From: Bacteroidota bacterium
GTDB lineage: Bacteria > Bacteroidota > Bacteroidia > Chitinophagales > Chitinophagaceae
Assembly (NCBI GenBank): GCA_023422835.1
Contig: JAFAGI010000009.1
Location: 1-64,000 of the forward strand
DNA: 64,000 nucleotides
Reading direction: 5' to 3'
Part shown: in pieces, positions 55,158 through 63,597 of the stretch
Layout: each line of letters opens with the position of its first letter
Position numbering within the stretch: the stretch's first letter is position 1
Position numbers and translations under genes: made by a program
The notes under the pieces: model-generated
Told to the model about the DNA's origin: nothing
The model's input: the letters and a program-made list of their open reading frames with translations, nothing else
The model's database searches: none

Positions 55158-55261
55158 GTATTCTTTATGTTTTGATATTCAGGATAATTATCGGGAGAAT
55201 ACGCCAAGTCCATACCCGGTTTTGTATGAAGCATGCCTATGGCTATTCTATATAATATGTT

Positions 55262-56764
55262 TTAATACCCAGGATTTTGCTTCAGCTCCGCATTCATATC
55301 TATTGCGCTTTGCGGAATAGGCAACAATATGGTTTCTTCTGTAAGCGGCAGCATTTTTATTCGTCCGACATCCCGCTGGTTCAATGTATTAAGGACACTT
55401 ATAGCCTTTCCGTTACGCACAAGATCAAACCAACGCTGCCCTTCAAAAGCCAATTCAAGACGGCGCTCTTTTAATACAGCATCTTCCATAGCGGTTTTAG
55501 ACCCGGTTACAGATGCCGGCAAACTGCTTAATTGTACACGGCTACGAACTTGATTTACAATATTTTTTGCTTCATCCAGCCTGTTCTGCTGCACCAATGC
55601 TTCGGCTTTTAATAGCAATATATCTGCAAGGCGAAGCTTAATAATACTGTTATAGGCTGACCTGGTTTTATACATGAACGGGTAATTGTTGCTGGGGTAA
55701 TGATTACTCCAATCCGGCTTACCCCAAACAATAGAAGCATTTTTCCTGATATTATCTCCTTCACTTTCAAAAGCAGCGATCAGGTCGCGCGAAGGTGTTA
55801 TCCATTTTGCCCAATCATAGCGGCTATTGGCATTTGCCAGGTCTATACCGAACATCCAGGTAACCCAGCTTCCGCTTCCGGACATATAGGTGACTTCAAA
55901 AATAGACTCTGAGCTGTTTCGCAGTTTAGCGTCTTTTGTATTTGTATTAAAGTCAAAAAGATCTCCGTAATTGCTTTCGAGTGCAAAGCCTGCATCCTGT
56001 ACTTTCTGGCAATAATCTATGACTTTTGCATAATCTCTCACAGGTTTTTCTGCATATACCTTTGCCAGCAAAGCATTTGCTACACCTTTGCTCAGTAAAA
56101 ATTTATCTCCTGGCGTTACATCAGGCGCATCCTGTGCGGCCTGCTGCAAATCTTTCACAACCTGGGAATATACTTTTTGTACAGAATCCCTTGACGGGAA
56201 AAGCAAAGGATATACTTCTTCTATATTATCAGAAGTAACATCTGGTGTTTTTTGCAGAACCAAAGGTATGTCTCCCCATAAACGCACCATATCGAACCAT
56301 ATCCACGCTCTGAAAATGAGCGCTTCTGCTTTCCATTGTTTTCTTTCTGCTTGTGTAAGCGAAGGATCAGGCACAAAGTCAATATTCAAGATAATCCTGT
56401 TGGCATTGCTTACATAGTTAAGCATAGCATTCCAGTCGCGGGCTATATTTTTATTAATACCGTCTTGAGACTGGGCTTCCAAGGAAGAGAGTTCATTACC
56501 TGAAGTACCACGGTATGCATTATCTGCATGCACTTCAGAAAACACAAGATAATCCAGGTACCAAGCTTCCTGTGCATCCCGGATAGTAGAATATAAAGCG
56601 TTTCTTTGCGCATTCATTTGTTCGCGGGTGGCAAATTCTAACGTATTATCCGTAGTGTCTCTGGGTACAGTGATCTCACTGAAACCTATGGGATCTTTTT
56701 TTAAAGAGCAAGAAGACAATAATGCCATTAAAACTATAGTTAGAAATATGTGATTTTTCTTCAT
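55262..56764 (-). CDS. SusD/RagB outer membrane nutrient-binding lipoprotein
   Basis: SusD-like proteins form the lid of the SusC transporter on the cell surface. The 500-residue protein has a lipobox (LLSSCSLKKD, Cys about 19), a TPR-rich helical body with AWIWFDMVRLWGDIPLV and the C-terminal SusD_RagB block DAVLKERRLELAFEGQRWFDLVRNGK, ending NPGY. It starts 18 nt after SusC, the standard SusC-SusD order. Confidence 0.96.
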   Translation of the reverse strand: MKKNHIFLTIVLMALLSSCSLKKDPIGFSEITVPRDTTDNTLEFATREQMNAQRNALYSTIRDAQEAWYLDYLVFSEVHADNAYRGTSGNELSSLEAQSQDGINKNIARDWNAMLNYVSNANRIILNIDFVPDPSLTQAERKQWKAEALIFRAWIWFDMVRLWGDIPLVLQKTPDVTSDNIEEVYPLLFPSRDSVQKVYSQVVKDLQQAAQDAPDVTPGDKFLLSKGVANALLAKVYAEKPVRDYAKVIDYCQKVQDAGFALESNYGDLFDFNTNTKDAKLRNSSESIFEVTYMSGSGSWVTWMFGIDLANANSRYDWAKWITPSRDLIAAFESEGDNIRKNASIVWGKPDWSNHYPSNNYPFMYKTRSAYNSIIKLRLADILLLKAEALVQQNRLDEAKNIVNQVRSRVQLSSLPASVTGSKTAMEDAVLKERRLELAFEGQRWFDLVRNGKAISVLNTLNQRDVGRIKMLPLTEETILLPIPQSAIDMNAELKQNPGY

Positions 56765-56782
56765 TTTTTGCTATTTTTATTT

Positions 56783-59773
56783 TTACAAATCAATATTTAC
56801 ACCTACAATAAAAGTCTTAACCTGTGGATAGGTACCCCAGTCGATTCCCTGTACGGTGGCACTTCCACCATATTGATTTACTTCCGGATCAAAGCCTTTA
56901 TAATTTGTAATGGTAAACAGATTCTGTGCAGTAACGTAAGGCTGTAAACGGGTAATTTTCCATTTCTCTAAAATACGTGCTTTAATATCATAAGAAAGTG
57001 TAAGGGACTTTAATCTTGCATAGCTGCCGTCTTCTACAAAGCGCGTAGAAGCGCGCAGATTGTCTGTACCCGTTGAAGCTCGCGGTATATCTGTTATCTG
57101 CCCCGGAATACGCCAACGGCGCAGAACTTCCGTGGATTGATTATTGGCATTATACATGCCTTCTGTCTCATAGCGCGATGCATTGTAAATATCGTTACCC
57201 TGCGAACCCTGGAAGAATATATTCAAGTTCAGCCCTTTGTATGAAAACGTGTGAGTCATACCCCAGGTGAAGTCCGGATTGGGGTTACCTATATAGGTTT
57301 TATCGCTTGTTGTAATGCGCCCGTTTCCATCAAGGTCTTTGAAACGAAAATCTCCAGTTTCAGGATCCACACCTTGGCTTATATATCCCCAGAACATACC
57401 CAAAGGCTGACCTACGGTCATGCGAACAACATTTTCACTGGTTGCTTCGGATGTGCTGGCATAATAGTATATTTTTTGCAGTGACAGTTTGGTGACTTTA
57501 TTCCTGTTGAATGACATATTAAATTCTGTATTCCACACAAACTCATTTTTAGAAATGTTAGTAGACCGGATACCAAATTCCAAGCCTTTGTTTTCCATTT
57601 CGCCTTCATTACGATAGATACTGCCGAAATCTAACCCGCTTGGCAAAGGCACATTCATCAACAGATTAGTCGTATATTTATAATAAGCATCTGCGGTAAA
57701 TGAGAGCTTGTTGTTTAAGACCGACATATCTATACCAACATTGCTTTGTGTGGTTGTTTCCCAGGAAAGATCGCGGTTGCGCATGTTTGCAGGGCTTATA
57801 TTTACAACTGCTCTTTCATTTCCCTTTAACCACCAGGCTATACGTTGTATATTGTACATTTCCAAATAGGCATAATCTCCTATGCCGGACTGATTTCCGG
57901 TTTTGCCCCAACCTCCCCGTAGCTTCATATCATTTATCCATTTTACTTCAGACATAAAATCTTCTGCAGATATGCGCCATGCCGCAGACACGGAAGGGAA
58001 AAACCCATAACGGTGCTCAGGAGATAATTTTGATGATCCGTCTGAACGTAAATTAATAGTAGCCAGGTATTTACTGTTGTAATTGTAAGAAATTCTGCCG
58101 ATATATGACATCAATGCCCATTCAGATGCATTTGTTCCAGTAGCATATGGGTCTATTTTATTGGCAGCATCGAGGGTTTTAGGAGAATATCCTGTTCTGT
58201 AAAAAGAACCTAACATATATGCATTCTGCCATGTTGAAGCGGTATACGAGGTGCCACCCATCAAATTCAATGAATGCAAACCGAAACTTTTATCGAAGGT
58301 AAGAATATTATCAAAGGTAAGAATAGTACTTAATGATCGGGAATCTGTTGCCCTTCCTCCTTCCGACCTTCCATATCCTGTTTTTAGAGGATCAAGAAAT
58401 GTAGTAGAATGATAGTATACACGATCTATCGTATTACTTGTTTTAAAGTTCAGTGAAGGCAAAAGTGAAACCTCTGCAACCACAGAGCCCAATAAGCGAT
58501 TGTGATTGGATTTATTATCTGAAGTTCTGGATATATTTTCCACGGGATGTGTAATATTAGCTCCGTAAAAATTATTGTAATACTGTCCCTGGTGCACGCT
58601 ATCCCAAATAGGAGCATATGTTGGTGTATTGATCACAGATAATATTACTCCTGCCCGCCCGGCGCCGGTACCCGTGATAATACCATTCCCGGAATAATCA
58701 GAATAAGCAATATTGGTATTGATTTTTAACCAGCTTTTTATATTGTTTTCAAGATTGGCACGCAAGTTATAGCGTTTGTAATAAGCCACGTTTATGACGC
58801 CTTTTTCATCTGTATATCCACCGGATAAAAAGTAACGCATTTTATCGTTTCCACTTGAAAGATTTAACTGATAATTCTGATTAAGGCCCGGGCGAAATGT
58901 TTCTCTGAACCAATCGGTTCTGTCCATTAGCCCGTCAGGTAAGTGGATGGTTCCCATTTCATCCATCAGCTCTTTATATTGCGATACATTCAACGATTTT
59001 AATTGTTTGATAACATGGGAATTTCCAACATACGTATTCAATCCTACTTTTGCAGCACCTTTTTTACCTTCTTTCGTAGTAATAAGTACTACACCGTTTG
59101 AAGCACGCGAACCGTAAATAGCAGCAGAAGAGGCATCTTTAAGTATTTGCATAGAGGCAATGTCTCCTGGCGCAAGAAAGTCGATATCGTTTGTGGGCAC
59201 CCCATCCACCACATAAAGCGGATCATTACTGGCAGTGATTGAAGTATTGCCACGTACACGAACTACGATGCCGGCGCCTGGCTGCCCGTTAGGTTGTACT
59301 ACCTGTACACCTGGAGCTTTTCCCTGTATAGCTTGTGCCGCTGAAGTTATCGGACGTTCTTCCAAATCTTTGAGAGAAACGGTAGAAACTGCTGTCGTTA
59401 CGTCTTTCCTTCTTACGGTTCCGTAACCAATAACTACCACGTCTTCAAGCGAAGCATCTTCTTCTTCCATTTGCACATTTATAGTTGTTCGGCCGTCTAT
59501 CACTATTTCCTGCGATTTCATTCCCTGATAAGAAAATACCAATACATCAGACGTTCCTGCCATTAAAGTGTAAGCGCCTTCGCTATTTGTAATAGCTCCA
59601 GTGTTGGTGCCTTTAATTACAATGTTAGCGCTGATTAGTGGCACATTGCGCGTATCTGTAACAGTGCCAGCCACCCTGATGCTTTGCGCCATAGCAGTGG
59701 TAAGTACCATACAGAAACTACACATAAGCAATAAGCCCAAGCTTTTGCTAAAAGCATTTTTACTTTTTTTCAT
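56783..59773 (-). CDS. SusC/RagA TonB-dependent outer membrane transporter
   Basis: A 996-residue importer for oligosaccharides. From ATG 59773: signal peptide (MKKSKNAFSKSLGLLLMCSFCMVLTTAMAQ), carboxypeptidase-like beta domain (about 30-110, VAGTVTDTRNVPLISANIVIKGTNTGAITN), a TonB-box region (EDVVVIGYGTVRRKDVTTAVS), plug domain (about 115-240) and 22-strand barrel. An in-frame ATG-type start 102 nt upstream is rejected because it would bury the signal peptide. The start region AAAAATATACGGATGAAA is shared with two unrelated genes. It is the first gene of the susCD-GH30-SusE transcript. No ECF sigma/anti-sigma pair or hybrid two-component sensor is nearby. Confidence 0.96.
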   Translation of the reverse strand: MKKSKNAFSKSLGLLLMCSFCMVLTTAMAQSIRVAGTVTDTRNVPLISANIVIKGTNTGAITNSEGAYTLMAGTSDVLVFSYQGMKSQEIVIDGRTTINVQMEEEDASLEDVVVIGYGTVRRKDVTTAVSTVSLKDLEERPITSAAQAIQGKAPGVQVVQPNGQPGAGIVVRVRGNTSITASNDPLYVVDGVPTNDIDFLAPGDIASMQILKDASSAAIYGSRASNGVVLITTKEGKKGAAKVGLNTYVGNSHVIKQLKSLNVSQYKELMDEMGTIHLPDGLMDRTDWFRETFRPGLNQNYQLNLSSGNDKMRYFLSGGYTDEKGVINVAYYKRYNLRANLENNIKSWLKINTNIAYSDYSGNGIITGTGAGRAGVILSVINTPTYAPIWDSVHQGQYYNNFYGANITHPVENISRTSDNKSNHNRLLGSVVAEVSLLPSLNFKTSNTIDRVYYHSTTFLDPLKTGYGRSEGGRATDSRSLSTILTFDNILTFDKSFGLHSLNLMGGTSYTASTWQNAYMLGSFYRTGYSPKTLDAANKIDPYATGTNASEWALMSYIGRISYNYNSKYLATINLRSDGSSKLSPEHRYGFFPSVSAAWRISAEDFMSEVKWINDMKLRGGWGKTGNQSGIGDYAYLEMYNIQRIAWWLKGNERAVVNISPANMRNRDLSWETTTQSNVGIDMSVLNNKLSFTADAYYKYTTNLLMNVPLPSGLDFGSIYRNEGEMENKGLEFGIRSTNISKNEFVWNTEFNMSFNRNKVTKLSLQKIYYYASTSEATSENVVRMTVGQPLGMFWGYISQGVDPETGDFRFKDLDGNGRITTSDKTYIGNPNPDFTWGMTHTFSYKGLNLNIFFQGSQGNDIYNASRYETEGMYNANNQSTEVLRRWRIPGQITDIPRASTGTDNLRASTRFVEDGSYARLKSLTLSYDIKARILEKWKITRLQPYVTAQNLFTITNYKGFDPEVNQYGGSATVQGIDWGTYPQVKTFIVGVNIDL

Positions 59774-59970
59774 CCGTATATTTTTTAATGTTTTTATGGA
59801 GGTAATTGAACCCGGCTTATACATTTCCTCTCGGTATCTATCGGGACGAGCAAATAGTATCAAGCTTTGTTTCATTTTTTTATCTTTATTTTGAAATAAC
59901 TAAAAAATATTGCATTGCAGCAGTCACATAAACGCATCCTATGCTATTATTGAACCATCACATCGCACCT

Positions 59971-62277
59971 TTACTTTAGCCTGATTTTCCTGGACAGCTT
60001 TTCTATCTGTAAATTAAAGTCTCCGGGCTCTAGCTTAAGTAAGCCATCTGTACCAATGAAGCCTAACTCAGCAGCTTTTATTTTAAAATGCACTGTTTTC
60101 TTTTCGCCTTTGTTAAGCTCAATTTTCTCGAATCTCCTTAACCGTTTTATATCTGGAGTAAGAGAAGCTACCATATCTGAAGAGAATAGCATGACCACCT
60201 CTTTACCGGCATTTTTACCAATGTTGCTGACATCTACCGCTATGTTAATTTCATCGTTAATAGAAAAAACAGTTTTATCCACCTTTAGATTGTCGTACTT
60301 AAATGTAGTGTAACTTAATCCGAACCCAAAAGGATATTGCGATTCAGACGTACTCTGATAGTTATAGGCACCTTCCATTTTCTCTTGGGCTTCAGAAGGT
60401 TTATGATAATAATTAATAAGTGAACTGGGCGCTCCTGGATAAGTATATGGCAATTTTCCAGCCGGGTTTATCTTTCCGCTCAATATGTCTGCTAAAGCAT
60501 CACCACCATAATTTCCGGGTAAATATGTTTGTAAAATAACATCTGCAAGGTGCTCGATTTTTGAGATCACACGCGGCCGCCCTTCGTTCAGAATCAAAAT
60601 AACAGGCTTTCCGCGTTTAGCCACTTCTTTCACTAACTCTACCTGCAGGTCACTTAGTGATAAATCGCTTAGATCGCCTGGCTTTTCTGTATAAGAGTTT
60701 TCTCCAATACAAACGATCACTATGTCTGAGCTACGAACAGCATTTGCTATCAAATTAAACTGGTCCTTATATTGCTTGTAATATTCAATTTCTTTACTAT
60801 AAGAAACTCCGGGAATATACTGTACGTGCTGCCTTCCAAATTCATTAGCAATGGCTTCGAAGAAAGTATTATAATCTTTGGCAAACTCATCTGTTTTCTC
60901 TCCCTGCCAGGAATAACTCCATCCACCGTTTATAGGCCGCATACTGTTTGCATTAGGACCCGTAACTAAAATTTTAGCTCCTTTCTTTAAAGGCAAAATT
61001 TGTTTCTCGTTTTTTAGTAAGGTAATTGCTTCTGCCGCGGCGTTATAAGACAGCCGGGCAAATTTAGCAGACCCATAATCAGGATAATCCTTTATGTATG
61101 TTATAGGTTGTTGAAACAAATTGAGCTCATATTTCAATTTAATGATTTTTCTTACAGCGTCATCAATCCGCTCCTGTTTTACTTTACCTTCTTTTACCAA
61201 CGCTACAAGATTATCGCAGAACTCTTCATACTGATAAGGTATCATGGACATATCAATTCCTGCATTTACTGCCAGAGCAATTGCTTCTTTCATATTGGCA
61301 GCTACATGATCTCGGCGCATAAGATTTTCAATGTCGTTCCAGTCAGAGACTATCAGCCCGCTGAAACCTAACTTTTGCTGCAGTAATCCTGTCACAACTG
61401 CCTTATCTGAATGTACTGGAATATCATTGATGAGTCCCGAATTTATCATAACAGTTTTTGCACCTGCATCAATCGCCTTACGAAAAGGAGGTACATGATA
61501 TTCTAACAGTTGGTGATAAGGAATGTATGCAGGCGTACGATCTTTTCCGGAACGCGGCACACTATAGCCTAAAAAATGTTTAATGCAAGATGCCACATGG
61601 TGAGGATCTGCTATGTTGCCCCCTTCGTAACCTTTAACCATCTGCTCGCCCATTACGGAAGACAGATATGGATCTTCTCCAAAATTCTCAAATAGTCTTG
61701 AAAAACGCTGATCGGCACCAATATCAAGCACAGGAGAGAAATTCCATGCTATACCGCAGGCACGCGTTTCATAGGCTGTGACTCTTGCAGTTTCAAAAGC
61801 ATGTTGTGGATTAAAAGTAGCAGCCAGTGCTATTTGTTGTGGAAACATAGTAGCACCTACGGAATAGGTAGCACCATGAATAGCGTCTATACCATAAATT
61901 ACCGGAATTTTCATTCTGCTTTTATGTATAGCTATATCCTGTATCTCAACAATTATTTTATTCCAAACTTCCGGAGTTCTTGCCCGGTTGTTCGTAGTAT
62001 TTAATATAGAACCTACGTGATATTTAAGTAATGCCTTCTCAAGCTCTTTTTTATTCAATCTTAGCGGCTCTGAACTTGCATATCTGTTACCACCCTCGGC
62101 TATCACATCGAGCGTAATTTGCGCCATTTGTCCAACCTTCTCCTCCAAAGTCATTGCAGCCAGTGTCTTTTCTATAGAGGCCTGTACACTTTCTTTTTGT
62201 GCCTGCACTTCTGCTGAACATAAGCTGATTATTGCAATAAAGGCCAGATCTAAGAAACGATATAGTTTTTTCATCAT
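59971..62277 (-). CDS. bglX: GH3 family beta-glucosidase, periplasmic
   Basis: A 768-residue enzyme that removes glucose from the non-reducing ends of beta-glucans. It has a signal peptide (MMKKLYRFLDLAFIAIISLCSAEVQAQ), a GH3 N-terminal barrel with KIPVIYGIDAIHGATYSVGATMFPQQIALAATFNP and the nucleophile Asp in LIVSDWNDIENL, a C-terminal alpha/beta domain (GPNANSMRPINGGWSYSWQG) and a fibronectin type III-like end (about 690-768). ATG codons at 62277 and 62274 both fit. It lies 197 bp before SusC, same strand, and is divergent from the Nudix-like regulator gene, so it is probably part of the PUL. Confidence 0.95.
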   Translation of the reverse strand: MMKKLYRFLDLAFIAIISLCSAEVQAQKESVQASIEKTLAAMTLEEKVGQMAQITLDVIAEGGNRYASSEPLRLNKKELEKALLKYHVGSILNTTNNRARTPEVWNKIIVEIQDIAIHKSRMKIPVIYGIDAIHGATYSVGATMFPQQIALAATFNPQHAFETARVTAYETRACGIAWNFSPVLDIGADQRFSRLFENFGEDPYLSSVMGEQMVKGYEGGNIADPHHVASCIKHFLGYSVPRSGKDRTPAYIPYHQLLEYHVPPFRKAIDAGAKTVMINSGLINDIPVHSDKAVVTGLLQQKLGFSGLIVSDWNDIENLMRRDHVAANMKEAIALAVNAGIDMSMIPYQYEEFCDNLVALVKEGKVKQERIDDAVRKIIKLKYELNLFQQPITYIKDYPDYGSAKFARLSYNAAAEAITLLKNEKQILPLKKGAKILVTGPNANSMRPINGGWSYSWQGEKTDEFAKDYNTFFEAIANEFGRQHVQYIPGVSYSKEIEYYKQYKDQFNLIANAVRSSDIVIVCIGENSYTEKPGDLSDLSLSDLQVELVKEVAKRGKPVILILNEGRPRVISKIEHLADVILQTYLPGNYGGDALADILSGKINPAGKLPYTYPGAPSSLINYYHKPSEAQEKMEGAYNYQSTSESQYPFGFGLSYTTFKYDNLKVDKTVFSINDEINIAVDVSNIGKNAGKEVVMLFSSDMVASLTPDIKRLRRFEKIELNKGEKKTVHFKIKAAELGFIGTDGLLKLEPGDFNLQIEKLSRKIRLK

Positions 62278-62431
62278 TTTAAAAAGTACTTTGCGTCGTT
62301 TTGACATTTACTACACAAAGTGAAGAAAAAAAATTCACATCTCCAAATTTTTGTTAACTTTTTTTAAAAACAATGATAACTTTTATTTAAGATGCTTTTA
62401 GGTAAGGCTACTATCTATTTAACAGTTATTA

Positions 62432-62465
62432 TTTGCTACTCTCAAATAAGTTATTTGTATGTTTG
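62432..62465 (+). promoter_or_regulatory. Promoter of the regulator-SemiSWEET operon
   Basis: TTTG (62432-62435), a 22-bp spacer and TATGTTTG (62458-62465). Initiation near 62471 gives a leader of about 23 nt. On the bglX side, GTGAA-N9-TTCAC (62320-62338) is a weak inverted repeat that could be an operator. Confidence 0.55.
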
Positions 62466-62493
62466 TGTAATATTAACGTTGTGAAATTTTATC

Positions 62494-63216
62494 ATGAACC
62501 GAGAAGTTATTCCTAATCTTTCTGTAGACTGTGCGCTTTTCAGTTTTGACGGGAACCAGATAAAAATATTATTAAGACAAGAAAAGATTCTCCTCAAAGG
62601 AAAAACTTATAACAAATATAAATTACCGGGAGACCATCCTTTCATGAATGAGATCATAGAAAATACAGCTGAGAGAATATTGTTTGAGCAAACGGGAGCC
62701 CGCGACATTTTCATGAAACAATTTTGGGTATTCAGCAGTCTTGACAGGCTAAAACGTAATGAAGTAGACTTTGCATGGATAAAAAACAGGGGGCTTATAT
62801 CGGAAAGAGTTATTACAGTGGGATTTTATTCTTTTGTAAAGAAAGGCGTAATGGAGAATCAGCACCTCATACCCGAGGCTACGTGGGTAAACATCCATGA
62901 TGTAAAGAACCTTATCTTTGATCATGAAGAAATACTGCAAAAAGCCCGGGAACAAATAAAAAAAGATATTGAGCATCAACCGTTAGTATTTGAATTACTT
63001 CCTGCTAAGTTCACATTGGCTCAGCTTCATAATATTTATGAACTTTTACTCGAAAAAAAACTTGACAGGAGAAATTTTCGCAGGAAAGTATTACTGGCAA
63101 TGCCTTATGTAAAAGAGCTTTCAGAAAAACAGAAAGGCGTAGCGCACAAGCCTGCAAAATTCTATGCTTTTGACAAAAAAATCTACGATAAACATATTAT
63201 TCATAAAACAAGCTAA
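62494..63216 (+). CDS. Nudix-related transcriptional regulator (NrtR/AraR-like)
   Basis: The 240-residue protein has an N-terminal Nudix fold (about 8-150) and a C-terminal winged helix (about 165-235: AKFTLAQLHNIYELLLEKKLDRRNFRRKVL, the NrtR-type DNA-binding block). The Nudix box is degenerate: the REUxEExG stretch reads RILFEQTG, so two catalytic glutamates are Ile and Gln. It should therefore sense a ligand and not hydrolyse it. In Bacteroides such proteins (e.g. AraR) control sugar use. It is divergent from bglX and 1 nt ahead of the SemiSWEET gene, so control of this PUL by a sugar is likely. Confidence 0.9.
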   Translation: MNREVIPNLSVDCALFSFDGNQIKILLRQEKILLKGKTYNKYKLPGDHPFMNEIIENTAERILFEQTGARDIFMKQFWVFSSLDRLKRNEVDFAWIKNRGLISERVITVGFYSFVKKGVMENQHLIPEATWVNIHDVKNLIFDHEEILQKAREQIKKDIEHQPLVFELLPAKFTLAQLHNIYELLLEKKLDRRNFRRKVLLAMPYVKELSEKQKGVAHKPAKFYAFDKKIYDKHIIHKTS

Positions 63217-63217
63217 C

Positions 63218-63532
63218 ATGGAATTAAACGCATTAAATATTGTAGGCACATTAGCTGCCATACTATCCACGCTTAATCAATTCCCTCAAGCATACAAGGT
63301 TTTTAAAACAGGCGATACACACAGTATCTCGCTAGCCATGTATTGTATTGTTGAGGTAGCTATAACACTATGGCTGGTTTATGGTATAATGCTCAACGAT
63401 TTCCCGCTTATTCTCGCTAATTCTCTCTCATTGATACCGATCACCTATATATGGATTGTAAAATTGATAAACGTTTACAAAGGTAAAGACAAAAATCGCA
63501 GGCTTTTTGATGAAGTGACCTCAACGCATTAG
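63218..63532 (+). CDS. SemiSWEET sugar transporter (PQ-loop/MtN3 family)
   Basis: A 104-residue inner-membrane protein with three helices (about 5-25, 38-58, 63-85) and the PQ motif in STLNQFPQAYKVFKTGDTHSIS. SemiSWEETs work as dimers and move glucose or sucrose down a gradient. From ATG 63218 it starts 1 nt after the regulator's stop, so the two are translated from one mRNA. An in-frame start at 63164 lies inside the regulator gene and is rejected. Next to a periplasmic beta-glucosidase it is well placed to bring in released glucose. Confidence 0.92.
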   Translation: MELNALNIVGTLAAILSTLNQFPQAYKVFKTGDTHSISLAMYCIVEVAITLWLVYGIMLNDFPLILANSLSLIPITYIWIVKLINVYKGKDKNRRLFDEVTSTH

Positions 63533-63585
63533 CGGGTTTATCATTCTTCCTTTTTGACAATCTCTTTTTACTGGCTACCTTTGTC

Positions 63586-63593
63586 CCATGAAT
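63586..63593 (+). promoter_or_regulatory. Promoter -7 element for kdsC
   Basis: TACCTTTG ends 5 nt before the kdsC ATG at 63598; transcription would start at or next to the A of ATG (leaderless). No good TTTG at the ideal distance is visible. Confidence 0.45.
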
Positions 63594-63597
63594 ATCC

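Noticed and set aside
62494-63216. The gene could encode a Nudix hydrolase.
   Set aside because: The catalytic glutamates of the Nudix box are replaced and a C-terminal winged helix of NrtR type is present, so a regulator is the better reading.
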